From Dyella kyungheensis (GTDB lineage: Bacteria; Pseudomonadota; Gammaproteobacteria; Xanthomonadales; Rhodanobacteraceae), in the NCBI RefSeq assembly GCF_016905005.1, contig NZ_JADIKC010000001.1, positions 434,001 to 498,000 on the forward strand: a stretch of 64,000 bases of DNA. Direction: 5' to 3'. Under the pieces are notes generated by a model. It was not told where the DNA came from. It saw only the letters and a list, made by a program, of their open reading frames with translations, and did not search any database. The position numbers and the translations under genes are program-made. This document shows positions 8,842 to 30,736 of this stretch, in pieces. Within the stretch, counting starts at the first letter, position 1. The number at the start of each line of letters is the position of its first letter.

Positions 8842-9273
8842 ATGCCGCGCATTGACGAACAAATCGACGATTATTTCGCTGCTCAGCCGGAGCCCAAGCG
8901 TACGGATATGAGGGAGTTGCATCGCGCCATCCTGGGTCTCATGCCGAAGTGCAAATTGTGGTTCATGGATGGCAAGGACGGTTCGGGAAAAACCGTTTCC
9001 AACCCAAACGTAGGGTACGGAACTCAGGCGCTGAAGTATGCCAACGGAGACACCCGGGAGTTCTACCAGATTGGCATCAGTGCAAACACCACCGGTATTT
9101 CCGTCTACATTCTTGGCCTCGAAGACAGAAAATACCTGGCCCAGGCCTTTGGAAGGGATCTTGGCAAGGCCAAGGTCACCGGGTACTGCATCAAGTTCAG
9201 AACGCTGAGCGACATCAGCGTAGAGACGCTGAAAGCGGCGATGAGATATGGCATTGATCAGACGGCCAACTAG
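8842..9273 (+). CDS. DUF1801 domain protein
   Basis: 143 residues from ATG 8842. The pattern IDDYFAAQPEPKRTDMRELHRAILGLMPKCKLWFMDGKDG, then NPNVGYGTQALKYANGDTREFYQIGISANTTGISVYI, matches the DUF1801 (YdhG-like) fold, a small alpha/beta domain related to frataxin-like folds. It is cytoplasmic with no signal peptide. Function not established. It is the first of a run of short same-strand genes that reaches 13.1 kb. Confidence 0.75.
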   Translation: MPRIDEQIDDYFAAQPEPKRTDMRELHRAILGLMPKCKLWFMDGKDGSGKTVSNPNVGYGTQALKYANGDTREFYQIGISANTTGISVYILGLEDRKYLAQAFGRDLGKAKVTGYCIKFRTLSDISVETLKAAMRYGIDQTAN

Positions 9274-9482
9274 CATGGGCTTCGTAAAGTGACGGCGCAT
9301 GTGAGTCGCCGGAGCTGATATGTCCATGACCCTACAGAGCGGCGGGGCAGGGGAGAGACACCGACTCATTCAGCGCGTGAGCGGTCAATGAGTCACGGCC
9401 GCATGTAGTGGATCCATTCGATACTTGCAGGGTCTTGTTCTTGTGTCCGCACTTCAACATGTTTGGGCGAGCGAGGGTATGC

Positions 9483-10241
9483 ATGCGTTTTTTGTTGGAT
9501 CCTCTTAGAAAGGCCGGATGGTTTTTTGGATTCGCCGCAATGGTCGTGCTGCCCATGAGGGGCGCATGTGCGGCCGATATCCAGAACACCGTCACCGTCG
9601 ACGCAGGAGAAACCGTCGACATCGGCGGCGTGACGAGTATTTTGGTTCGCGCGAAGCATCCCAACGGGAGCATCCTCTTGCTCACGGGAGGCGACGGCCG
9701 ATTGAATGTGATGGCGAGTGCTCGCTTTACGGAGGGCGCAGACAATGTCCTCATTCGCAATCGCGATGCGCTGGTAAACGGGGGCTACGACGTATTGCTG
9801 CTCGAACTGGGGACGAATCTTGCCGCCGCCACCGACTACATGGCCAAGCTGAAGCGTCCCGTAGTGATTGTCGCAACCAGCAAGGGAACGCAGCGGGCGG
9901 CGGAAGGTCTGGCACAAGGTGCCAGACCGGATAAGCTGGTGCTCTCTTCCGGCTTTTTGAGTGAAGCATCGGGACCGGCCGATAGCGTCGCCTCGCTGTT
10001 GAAGTCGCCGGCGCTGCTGCCTTCAACCTTGGTGATCCACCATCGCGACGACCGCTGCCGATGGACGAATCCCGCCGGTGTAGCGCCATTCCAGGCATGG
10101 GGCGGCAAACGAGTCGAAGTCATCTGGATGAGCGGTGGAAACGACGATCCTGAGAATCCTTGCCGATTCAGCGCGCATCATGGCTTCGCTGGTCAGGACA
10201 AAACCTTTGTGTCGCATATCCTGCAGTTCATCGAGAAATAG
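9483..10241 (+). CDS. secreted alpha/beta-hydrolase-like protein
   Basis: 252 residues from ATG 9483; the frame opens upstream but this start places a signal peptide at the N-terminus (PLRKAGWFFGFAAMVVLPMRGACA). A hydrolase-like core follows: ILLLTGGDG, GYDVLLLELGTN, PVVIVATSKGTQRAAEGLA (the TSKGT turn sits where a nucleophile elbow would be), LVIHHRDDRC and a late HHGFAGQDKTFVSHILQFI histidine region. The family is not one I can name; the catalytic triad is plausible (Ser in TSKGT, Asp in HRDD, His in HHGF) but unproven. Confidence 0.65.
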   Translation: MRFLLDPLRKAGWFFGFAAMVVLPMRGACAADIQNTVTVDAGETVDIGGVTSILVRAKHPNGSILLLTGGDGRLNVMASARFTEGADNVLIRNRDALVNGGYDVLLLELGTNLAAATDYMAKLKRPVVIVATSKGTQRAAEGLAQGARPDKLVLSSGFLSEASGPADSVASLLKSPALLPSTLVIHHRDDRCRWTNPAGVAPFQAWGGKRVEVIWMSGGNDDPENPCRFSAHHGFAGQDKTFVSHILQFIEK

Positions 10242-10329
10242 CAATGGCGCGGTGTTGACCCTTGACGTCGCCGTAGTGGTGTCGGACTGAGTTTCACCAT
10301 ATGGATTGCGTCGTTAGGTCGTGTCTAAA

Positions 10330-10353
10330 GTCCGCTTCCGACCCATAGCCGAC
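10330..10353 (+). repeat. 24-bp imperfect palindrome, copy 1
   Basis: Arms GTCCGCT and AGCCGAC with loop core TTCCGACCC. It lies 19 bases before the start codon of the next gene and opens the run of repeat-bounded single ORFs. Confidence 0.85.
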
Positions 10354-10372
10354 TTTTCGAAGGGGGACTTAA

Positions 10373-10708
10373 GTGACCGGAAAGTACATGTATGGAGATC
10401 CAATTTCTCCGGCCATCGCGGGCGGGCTTGTGCGGATAATGCAAAGGAGAAGGTTTGCCATCGGCGCCATGCTCTGCGCCCCTCTAATCTTTGCCCTGGC
10501 GTCAGCGATCTCGCCCAAACTGTTTCCGTACATCGCGCTTGTAACCCTGGGTTTGATGATCGTTCCTGTGGTTGCTTGGTCGTTTAGTACGTGCCCGCGG
10601 TGCAAGCAGTTGTTCTACTGCTCGTGGTACTGGAGCGGCCTCTCTCCCAAATGCGTCAACTGCGATGTTCCGCTTGATGGACGAAGCTCAGAGGGCGACA
10701 GTGATTGA
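10373..10708 (+). CDS. membrane protein with C-terminal zinc-ribbon-like cysteines
   Basis: 111 residues from GTG 10373 with an AGGGGG site upstream. Two hydrophobic helices (about 27-47, FAIGAMLCAPLIFALASAI, and 51-71, LFPYIALVTLGLMIVPVVAW) are followed by CPRCKQLFYCSWYWSGLSPKCVNCDVPL, where two CxxC-type pairs could hold zinc. No named family. First ORF of the repeat-bounded array: copy 1 of the 24-bp element precedes it and copy 2 starts three bases after its stop codon. Confidence 0.65.
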   Translation: MTGKYMYGDPISPAIAGGLVRIMQRRRFAIGAMLCAPLIFALASAISPKLFPYIALVTLGLMIVPVVAWSFSTCPRCKQLFYCSWYWSGLSPKCVNCDVPLDGRSSEGDSD

Positions 10709-10711
10709 GGG

Positions 10712-10735
10712 GGCCGCTTCCGGCCCATAGCGGAC
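10712..10735 (+). repeat. 24-bp imperfect palindrome, copy 2
   Basis: Arms GGCCGCT and AGCGGAC, loop core TTCCGGCCC. It starts three bases after the stop codon of the previous ORF. Confidence 0.85.
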
Positions 10736-10745
10736 GTTACCAATA

Positions 10746-10766
10746 GCTCCCTTGCTCTAAGGGAGC
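10746..10766 (+). promoter_or_regulatory. hairpin enclosing a ribosome binding site
   Basis: GCTCCCTT (10746-10753) and AAGGGAGC (10759-10766) are a perfect 8-bp stem with a 5-base loop. The right arm contains the AAGGGAG ribosome site of the gene starting at 10771, so the folded RNA would hide it. This suggests coupled or conditional translation. Confidence 0.5.
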
Positions 10767-10770
10767 GCAT

Positions 10771-11475
10771 ATGTCATCGCAACCGAGTGTCCGAATGAAC
10801 CCTAAGCAACATGCCGTGCGTCATCTCGCTGCGTTCCTGCTGATTTTGCTGGCCGCAATCGCCGGCAGCGCCAATGCAAAGGAAAGTACGCTCTGCACTT
10901 CCAATCAGCCGGACGGTGACACGGTGGCCGGGCGCATCGCGGACGTTTCCGCGGGAACGGTCACCGGAGGACGCCCCATTGGCCTGCGTCAGGTGCTGGA
11001 CAACCCGGCATCGACCTGCAATGAGGGTTCGTGTGCCGCGAATGCGGGAGCCAATGGCTTGAAGCTTGGGCAGTCAGGTCCGTGGGTCTGTATCAGCGTG
11101 CCCGGTAAAGGAAAGCTTGGCACCCAATACGGCTGGATACCCGCCGAGCGCTGGCACGCTTCCAAAAGCAATGCCCAGTCACCGGGCCAATGGGTTGGCG
11201 TCTGGCAGAACGAATGGGCAAGGATCACGATTGAATCAACCGACGCCAACCAACTGCACCTTCAAGGTAACGCCATCTGGGGACCTGAAGCCAATCCTCA
11301 CTTCGGAGGCTTCGACGTAACCGCGGTTCCAGAAAATGACCTAGTTGTGAATGAGTCGGATGGTTGCCAGATAGCCGTTCGCGTGGTCGGTGACTTCCTT
11401 ATCGCTGCGGATAACCATGCTTGTGGAGGATTGAACGTTACCTTCAACGGCATGTATCGACTGCGACATCACTGA
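10771..11475 (+). CDS. secreted hypothetical protein of the repeat-bounded array
   Basis: 234 residues from ATG 10771 (ATG 10795 is an alternative). A signal peptide ends near ANAKES. The mature protein is cysteine-bearing (CTSN, STCNEGSCAAN, WVCISVPGKG, DGCQIAV, NHACGG) with a possible SH3-like first half and a beta-rich second half (WVGVWQNEWARITIESTDANQLHLQGNAIW). No family recognised. An AAGGGAG ribosome site sits inside a hairpin just upstream. Copy 2 of the 24-bp element precedes the gene and copy 3 follows 11 bases after the stop codon. Confidence 0.65.
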   Translation: MSSQPSVRMNPKQHAVRHLAAFLLILLAAIAGSANAKESTLCTSNQPDGDTVAGRIADVSAGTVTGGRPIGLRQVLDNPASTCNEGSCAANAGANGLKLGQSGPWVCISVPGKGKLGTQYGWIPAERWHASKSNAQSPGQWVGVWQNEWARITIESTDANQLHLQGNAIWGPEANPHFGGFDVTAVPENDLVVNESDGCQIAVRVVGDFLIAADNHACGGLNVTFNGMYRLRHH

Positions 11476-11486
11476 TGATGAGTGGG

Positions 11487-11510
11487 GTCCGCTTCCAACC
11501 CGAAGTGGAC
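11487..11510 (+). repeat. 24-bp imperfect palindrome, copy 3
   Basis: Arms GTCCGCT and AGTGGAC (one G-T wobble pair), loop core TTCCAACCC. It starts 11 bases after the previous stop codon. Confidence 0.85.
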
Positions 11511-11548
11511 GCAGATTGGTGACTAATGGCCCCGGAGATCGACGACTC

Positions 11549-11920
11549 ATGAGTCGAACCAAATGGATTGCAGTGGTGGTCCTGTTGCCTTTGACCTTTG
11601 GATCCTGGGTCGTCTCTGCGACACAAGGCTCTGACGCATGGACTGTTGTTGAAGGGGTTAACCTCAAGGCGGGCGTGACTCAGGATCAAGCTGGTGCCAT
11701 GGCTCAGATCTATTTCGGGCGCTATATCGCCGGTTGCGGAAGCGCTGACACCCTGGTCGATCGGGGAGAGAGCTGGCAGGTCACGCCGAGAATAGGTATT
11801 GCCGGCGCAAAGAGTGGCGAGCCAATCATCATTGATAAGCACACTGGGCGGGTATCGCATCCTGGTGGCCCTACATTCCGCAATCCGGCCGATCTTCTGA
11901 GTGGCTACAAGGTCCCTTGA
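11549..11920 (+). CDS. hypothetical exported protein, possible NTF2-fold immunity-like
   Basis: 123 residues from ATG 11549. A hydrophobic N-terminus (WIAVVVLLPLTFGSWVVSA) suggests export or an anchor. The rest, VTQDQAGAMAQIYFGRYIAGCGSAD followed by WQVTPRIGIAGAKSGEPIIIDKHTGRVSHPGG, resembles NTF2-fold immunity-type proteins, where the tail carries an I-x-K-x-x-G-x-I pattern. The match is by eye only and weak. It lies between copies 3 and 4 of the 24-bp element; copy 4 begins 21 bases after the stop codon. Confidence 0.55.
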   Translation: MSRTKWIAVVVLLPLTFGSWVVSATQGSDAWTVVEGVNLKAGVTQDQAGAMAQIYFGRYIAGCGSADTLVDRGESWQVTPRIGIAGAKSGEPIIIDKHTGRVSHPGGPTFRNPADLLSGYKVP

Positions 11921-11941
11921 GCGGATTGTCTTGCTTGTAAG

Positions 11942-11965
11942 GTCCGCTTTCGACGCGAAGCAGAC
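11942..11965 (+). repeat. 24-bp imperfect palindrome, copy 4
   Basis: Arms GTCCGCT and AGCAGAC, loop core TTTCGACGC. It starts 21 bases after the previous stop codon. Confidence 0.8.
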
Positions 11966-12005
11966 GCTTCAGAAACTGCATGGATGAGGACCGTAAACCA
12001 GCCAT

Positions 12006-12464
12006 ATGCCAAGTTCGCGTGTGCTAAAGAGCATTGCCAGCGGTCTCGTCGGTACCTTCGTGAGCCGAAACAATGACGTTTCAGGCTACTGGGGTATTGG
12101 GCAGATTCAGCGAGAGATCGAAGGTCTCCCGGACACGGTTGTCGAGCTTGATTTGCTGCATGGCAAGGCGACGCCGGAGGGACCAATAGCCAGGGAGCTC
12201 ATCGCGCACTACTCGGCGTATCTGTTCGCGTCTTTGGCTCGGGAGGGTTTTGCTTCCTCAGAGGTCACCGCTGCCAAAGTTCTGGTTGAGTTTGGCACCT
12301 TCGGGGAAGCCCAAGCCCCGGACCTCTTCAGCACAATCGGGCAACCATTCAACTGCAAGGCAGTCCTCGCAAGTCGGAGCGGAAAAGTATTTTCGGCAAT
12401 TTGCGGGGGTCTTAGCCGGCCTCACAATCCAGTTGTTGAGTGCCGCAGCATGCGCGCTCAGTAA
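12006..12464 (+). CDS. hypothetical protein of the repeat-bounded array
   Basis: 152 residues from ATG 12006; no signal peptide and no membrane segment. Notable stretches are IASGLVGTFVSRNNDVSGYWGIGQIQREI, VVELDLLHGKATP and FGEAQAPDLFSTIGQPFNCKAVLASRSGKVFSAIC. No recognised family. The ribosome site is weak (GAGGA lies far upstream). Its stop codon is followed after one base by copy 5 of the 24-bp element. Base composition is less GC-rich than the flanking NRPS region. Confidence 0.5.
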   Translation: MPSSRVLKSIASGLVGTFVSRNNDVSGYWGIGQIQREIEGLPDTVVELDLLHGKATPEGPIARELIAHYSAYLFASLAREGFASSEVTAAKVLVEFGTFGEAQAPDLFSTIGQPFNCKAVLASRSGKVFSAICGGLSRPHNPVVECRSMRAQ

Positions 12465-12465
12465 T

Positions 12466-12489
12466 GTCCACTTCCGACCCAGAGCGGAC
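12466..12489 (+). repeat. 24-bp imperfect palindrome, copy 5
   Basis: Arms GTCCACT and AGCGGAC, loop core TTCCGACCC. It starts one base after the previous stop codon. Confidence 0.85.
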
Positions 12490-12551
12490 CTTCCTGAAAC
12501 GGCTAGCCACCTGTATTCCCCCAGTCATAAGCATGAAATGTGAGGAAATAA

Positions 12552-12800
12552 ATGGATAAGCCTTCGCTACATGGGCAGGAGTACCGAACCGCGTCCACGC
12601 TTTACAGCGTGGATGGAAAGCGAGCTGCGGCGGTGCTGGAATTCCACAGTGGTGAGACATATCTCGACGAGCAGGAATGGGTTGAAGGAACCACATTCAA
12701 GAACAGGCATTCTGGTGATTTGGTTGGCCCGTTCGCTTCGCCAGAAGACGCGGAAAAATTCATAGCAGCGACGTCCCGGTTTCGCGGTGATTTGAAGTAG
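12552..12800 (+). CDS. small hypothetical protein of the repeat-bounded array
   Basis: 82 residues from ATG 12552 with a clear GAGGAAATAA site upstream. A soluble, compact sequence with likely beta strands (AAAVLEFHSGETYLDEQEWVEG) and a C-terminal helix (SPEDAEKFIAATSRF). No family recognised. The stop codon is followed after one base by copy 6 of the 24-bp element. Confidence 0.55.
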   Translation: MDKPSLHGQEYRTASTLYSVDGKRAAAVLEFHSGETYLDEQEWVEGTTFKNRHSGDLVGPFASPEDAEKFIAATSRFRGDLK

Positions 12801-12801
12801 C

Positions 12802-12825
12802 GTCCGCTTCCGACCCGTAGCAAAC
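12802..12825 (+). repeat. 24-bp imperfect palindrome, copy 6
   Basis: Arms GTCCGCT and AGCAAAC, loop core TTCCGACCC. It starts one base after the previous stop codon. Confidence 0.8.
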
Positions 12826-12862
12826 ATTTTCACATCAATAGATTTGGCCAAACGGATGCCAG

Positions 12863-13120
12863 ATGATTGACCGAAAGCTTCGGCCGCTTGAATGGTCCGA
12901 CGTCATGTATGAGCTGACTGACGCCCTTGAGCATCTCGACAAGCTAGTGAAGGACATCGACCAAACTCCGGACTATGACCAGGACACTTTTCGAATAGAT
13001 CTTGGCCATGTCTACGCGCATCTCAATCGTGCTTGGAGCTCAAGCAAGGGCGATACAGAAGAAGCCGTCGGGCGGGACGCCGCATCCGCGTTTCCGGCCG
13101 CCTTAAGGCCTATCGGGTAA
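12863..13120 (+). CDS. small helical hypothetical protein of the repeat-bounded array
   Basis: 85 residues from ATG 12863. Mostly helical (WSDVMYELTDALEHLDKLVKDIDQ, DLGHVYAHLNRAWSS), acidic, no signal peptide. It may be an accessory or immunity-sized protein, but no family is recognised and the ribosome site is weak. It is the last ORF of the array: copy 7 of the 24-bp element begins one base after its stop codon. Confidence 0.5.
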   Translation: MIDRKLRPLEWSDVMYELTDALEHLDKLVKDIDQTPDYDQDTFRIDLGHVYAHLNRAWSSSKGDTEEAVGRDAASAFPAALRPIG

Positions 13121-13121
13121 T

Positions 13122-13145
13122 GTCCGCTTCCGATCCAGTGCGGCC
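13122..13145 (+). repeat. 24-bp imperfect palindrome, copy 7
   Basis: Arms GTCCGCT and TGCGGCC, loop core TTCCGATCC. It starts one base after the previous stop codon and closes the array next to the opposite-strand transferase. Confidence 0.8.
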
Positions 13146-13230
13146 CCCTCTGAGGGATCGATCTGGATCCAACCGTCGTGAAACAGACATGCGCGCTCGA
13201 TTCACAAGCGAAGCGCGAACGACGTTCTCT

Positions 13231-14013
13231 TCACCAGACGAAGCTTGTCACCACGGTGTCCAGGGTAAGCATCCTGAAGCAGACTGTGAAAGAGCGGCCT
13301 TTGGGCAGGGCAGGGGCGAGGTCCTCCTCCAGCGTTAGCGTCAAGCGGCCGGAATTCACGTGCAGGGATGTCACTCTCGCAGCGCTGAAATCAAAATAGC
13401 GGCCTACGGTGCCAAAGGTGCCCTTGAAGAAGCTCTCCTTGGCCGAAAAGGCGATCGTGAGAATGGCATCCACGGAAAGATGCTCCCGTCGCGCCTCCAG
13501 CAGCGCCCGCTCCTCCGCGGTGATCGCCAATGCTTCCAGCGCACGACGAGCGTCCGCGTCGACGACGTTCTCGATGTCGATGCCAATGCCGTGCACGGTC
13601 GATGAATCGACGGCAATAGCGCCGGCCATGTCCTTGGTATGCGTGATGCTGCCGGTCACACCGGTCTGCCACAGTGGTTCCCTCGAGGTGCCGATACCCG
13701 GCGCTGCTGCAGCCACGCCAAGGTGTTCGATGGCGTGGCGCGCGGCCAACCGGCCCATGAGGAACTCGGCCTGTCGTTTTGGAACGGCTTTTTGAAGCGT
13801 CGCAGGGAACGGCACGCCGTGCTGTTCGAACGCGGACGTGGTGAATGCCGCAACGGAAAATGCAATCACGAAAGCCGGCGGCATTCGCGGATCGTCGTGC
13901 CCCAGGTCGAGCCATTGCGTGGTGCGAAGCATCACGGCTTGTCCGTCTTTTGGAGCTGCTGACGGGATGTTCGATCGAATTTCTTCAGCATCGTCAAAAG
14001 GATCGTCGTGCAT
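13231..14013 (-). CDS. 4'-phosphopantetheinyl transferase, EntD type
   Basis: 260 residues. It transfers the phosphopantetheine arm from coenzyme A to carrier-domain serines, converting apo-NRPS to its active form. Signature residues are visible: a GSITHT segment (121-126), GIDIE (144-148, magnesium-binding acids) and FSAKESFFK (189-197). The N-terminal MGRLAARHAIEHLG region matches the EntD/Sfp-type group that serves secondary metabolism. Divergent from the giant NRPS gene with a shared upstream region of 120-220 bases, so it very likely activates the four carrier domains of that protein. Confidence 0.92.
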   Translation of the reverse strand: MHDDPFDDAEEIRSNIPSAAPKDGQAVMLRTTQWLDLGHDDPRMPPAFVIAFSVAAFTTSAFEQHGVPFPATLQKAVPKRQAEFLMGRLAARHAIEHLGVAAAAPGIGTSREPLWQTGVTGSITHTKDMAGAIAVDSSTVHGIGIDIENVVDADARRALEALAITAEERALLEARREHLSVDAILTIAFSAKESFFKGTFGTVGRYFDFSAARVTSLHVNSGRLTLTLEEDLAPALPKGRSFTVCFRMLTLDTVVTSFVW

Positions 14014-14233
14014 GTTGCGGGCCTGGGTTCAAGAAAATCACAAGCGCGCGGTGCGCGGCAGCGCAACAAAAGTCAGGTTGCTTCGTGATTTTTCCGGACG
14101 ATACATGGTGTGAGTAGCCTCTCGACAGAATTGAAACATGTCATCGCAGCATCGGTTGCGGAAGTGCGCGCACGCAAACTATGCTCGTCAGTTATGTGAA
14201 GGACACGATTCATTTTTCCACAAGGAGCGGGAA

Positions 14234-28525
<14,292 letters not shown>

Positions 28526-28629
28526 ACCTGCGCGGCTTCGGCCTTGCGGCACGACGTCAGCATGCTGCCGAGATGGATCTTCGTTGCCAGGGGTAAGTGG
28601 AGCAGAGTCCACAAACGAGGGAATGTTCG

Positions 28630-28697
28630 CTTCAACAGCTTGATGCAACACGCCGCTGTTCGCGCAGTCTTCGGTGTGTTGCATCGAACGGAAGAAT
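28630..28697. repeat. stem-loop, copy B of a dispersed element
   Basis: GATGCAACAC (28642-28651) pairs with GTGTTGCATC (28676-28685). The loop core TTCGCGCAGTCTT and the right flank CGAACGG..GAATCCG line up with copy A at 981-1055. It sits between the NRPS gene and the next gene. Confidence 0.55.
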
Positions 28698-28786
28698 CCG
28701 CAACCGGAAGAAGTCGTTCCTGCACGGATTGACGCCACCGGGAAACGCCTGAACACTGGCGTGGCTTTCAACTGGATGGGGGATCC

Positions 28787-29323
28787 ATGTCAAAGCTACT
28801 GAGTTTTCTACTTCTGAGCTTGCTGTGCTTCCCAGCGTTTTGCCAGGACGGGTGGAGAGACGAGCACGGGCATCCGGCACGTGACACTGACTCCCGGCGG
28901 TCGGTCAACGGATTCGGCGGTTCATTGGTGGTCACGCCAGATGCGGATTGGCAGGCCAAATGGCAAACGCCATCCGACACCGTTCCCCATTTCTCCGTGG
29001 CGAAAATTGTTCCCAGAGGGCAACAGGTTTTTTTCCTGATCTTCTTTGCCAACCCCCTCTTAAAGGAGGACGGCACCGCAGATATAACATGCGATATCGA
29101 TGTGCTTCGGCCCGACGGGAAGTCATCGTTTCATCAGCTGGACGTACCCTGTTTCAAGGGTGCCATCCACGAACCCGTTACCCATACTTTCCTGGCCCCC
29201 TCGGTTATCGGATGGACTGGCGATTCCAGCGATTCTTCGGGCACGTGGGTGTTGCGCGTCTTGCTGAAGGACAATGTCCGGAAGGCCAGTGTGCCGCTTC
29301 GCACGTCGTTTGAGCTCAAGTGA
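28787..29323 (+). CDS. secreted hypothetical protein
   Basis: 178 residues from ATG 28787. The signal peptide is strongly hydrophobic (LLSFLLLSLLCFPAFC) with cleavage likely before QDGW. The mature part is beta-rich (SLVVTPDADWQAKWQTP, VFFLIFFANPLL, DITCDIDVLRPDGKSS, GTWVLRVLLKDNVRKASVPLRTSFEL), reminiscent of a periplasmic immunoglobulin-like or chaperone-like fold. No family recognised. It follows copy B of the dispersed stem-loop. Confidence 0.7.
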   Translation: MSKLLSFLLLSLLCFPAFCQDGWRDEHGHPARDTDSRRSVNGFGGSLVVTPDADWQAKWQTPSDTVPHFSVAKIVPRGQQVFFLIFFANPLLKEDGTADITCDIDVLRPDGKSSFHQLDVPCFKGAIHEPVTHTFLAPSVIGWTGDSSDSSGTWVLRVLLKDNVRKASVPLRTSFELK

Positions 29324-29637
29324 AGATATCTGAACTCCGGCGATGGCTTGCCCCATAGGATCAGTGTGCGCCGACCTTCGACCCAAGTGAGGGGTAGAGG
29401 CGCCTTTTCTCAGTTCTTTGAAAGGTCGACGAAAAGCGCACGTTGACCCCGCAGTCGCTGTACCTATTGCCTTAGCGATCCCGCGAAACATCAACATGCA
29501 TGATCGAGGCGTGCCGGTGGGAGGCCTGGGTCACGATGGCCTTCGTACCCGCCGTAGCGAACTTTCCAGCGCCGGTTGAGTCGATATGTGCACTGAGCCG
29601 GCGGCTCGGTGAGTTGCCACACATCGGAGGGATAGCC
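29324..29637. other. intergenic stretch
   Basis: No convincing gene here. The frame of the following hydrolase is open from 29500, but that part has no domain character and no ribosome site. Around 29366-29385 a TTCGACCCAAG segment recalls the loop core of the 24-bp element, without a matching pair of arms. Confidence 0.4.
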
Positions 29638-30663
29638 TTGAACGGAACGTTTCGTAAGGCAGGACACGTAACCTTGTGGATGGCTTTGGCGGGCTGCGCA
29701 CATGCTGGCAGCGCCGAGCTTGCAGCGGTTCCCGAGCGCATTCCGGACAGCTATGCCAAGGCGGGAACCCTCGTCGCGATCGCGCCGGGCCGAAGTTTGA
29801 ATCTACGCTGCGAAGGCAACGGTCCCCAGACCGTGATTCTCGAAGCCGGCTCGCATGCCGACACCACGACCTGGTTCAAGTTGCAGCCGCTGCTGGCAGC
29901 GTCGGCCAAGGTGTGTTCGTACGATCGGGCCGGTTATGGCTTCAGCGACGGCGGTCCATTGCCGCGAGACCTGGCCGCCGAGGTTGCGGACTTGCATGCT
30001 TTGATCCAACACGCAAAGTTACATACGCCATTGCTGCTGGTCGGGCACTCAAGGGGAAGCAATATCGCTCGACTGTACGCGCAGCGATATCCAGCCGATT
30101 TGAATGGGCTGGTCCTGATTGACCCGCCAGCTCAGGATGTAGCGTCAGTTGCGCCGGAGTGGGCCAAGCAAGAGGCCCAGATGAGCGAGCAACGCTTTAG
30201 CTTTATCCACCAGTGCGAAGCCGGTGCCGAAAAACATCAGCTGGCTTCGCCACCGTCCGCATTGGCGGCGTGCGTGGCCGGCGGCAATCCAGCCGCAAGC
30301 GCCAAGGTGAATGCAAGCATTGCTGCATATAAATTCAAGCCGGTGTTCTGGCGCACCTTGGAATCGGAACTTCGGGACAACGCTGTCATCTATGGTCAGC
30401 CCGTATCGCCCAGGGAAACCTTGGGCGCATTGCCCGTGACCGTACTGACTGCCTCCGACACTTATGCGGATGCTCCTGGCGACATTCGCGGGACGCTGGA
30501 AGCAGCGAGAGACGCCACCCAGGCGAAGATTCTAGCCACGACAACCCACGGCCGACGCATCCTGGTCGACCATGCGTCGCACGATATCCAACTGGACCAG
30601 CCAGTGGCCGTGGCCAACGCCGTGGATGCCCTGCTGACGCAAACGGCGACACAGGCACACTGA
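29638..30663 (+). CDS. alpha/beta hydrolase, probable lipoprotein
   Basis: 341 residues from TTG 29638, chosen because GGAGGGA lies six bases upstream. The N-terminus (HVTLWMALAGC) ends in a lipobox-like LAGC, so it is probably lipid-anchored. The core is a classic alpha/beta hydrolase: ILEAGSHADTTTWFKLQPLLAASAKVCSYDRAGYGFSD (oxyanion region), LLVGHSRGSNIARLYAQRYP with nucleophile Ser138 in GHSRG, and ILVDHASHDIQLDQP with the catalytic histidine. It resembles epoxide-hydrolase/esterase-like family members. Substrate unknown. Confidence 0.82.
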   Translation: MNGTFRKAGHVTLWMALAGCAHAGSAELAAVPERIPDSYAKAGTLVAIAPGRSLNLRCEGNGPQTVILEAGSHADTTTWFKLQPLLAASAKVCSYDRAGYGFSDGGPLPRDLAAEVADLHALIQHAKLHTPLLLVGHSRGSNIARLYAQRYPADLNGLVLIDPPAQDVASVAPEWAKQEAQMSEQRFSFIHQCEAGAEKHQLASPPSALAACVAGGNPAASAKVNASIAAYKFKPVFWRTLESELRDNAVIYGQPVSPRETLGALPVTVLTASDTYADAPGDIRGTLEAARDATQAKILATTTHGRRILVDHASHDIQLDQPVAVANAVDALLTQTATQAH

Positions 30664-30700
30664 CGCGCGGCCGCCTCCGGAAGAAGGTCGCCGAATGGCT

Positions 30701-30736
30701 GTGTACAGCGTACGCTTATGAGCGTACGATGTACAC
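30701..30736. promoter_or_regulatory. 36-bp palindromic operator touching the TetR start codon
   Basis: Arms GTGTACA.CGTACGC (30701-30715) and GCGTACG.TGTACAC (30722-30736) are inverted with one mismatch around a 6-base centre, and end exactly at the ATG at 30737. A TetR-type autoregulatory operator is likely. No ribosome site fits between it and the ATG. Confidence 0.75.

Noticed and set aside
10330-13145. 24-bp elements as ordinary Rho-independent terminators
   Set aside because: No T tract follows, arms carry mismatches, the loop is the conserved part, and some copies stand directly before a start codon.
10300-13145. 24-bp elements as integron attC sites
   Set aside because: They lack paired GTTRRRY/RYYYAAC core sites and there is no integrase in the window. 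One GTTAGGT at about 10314 is isolated.
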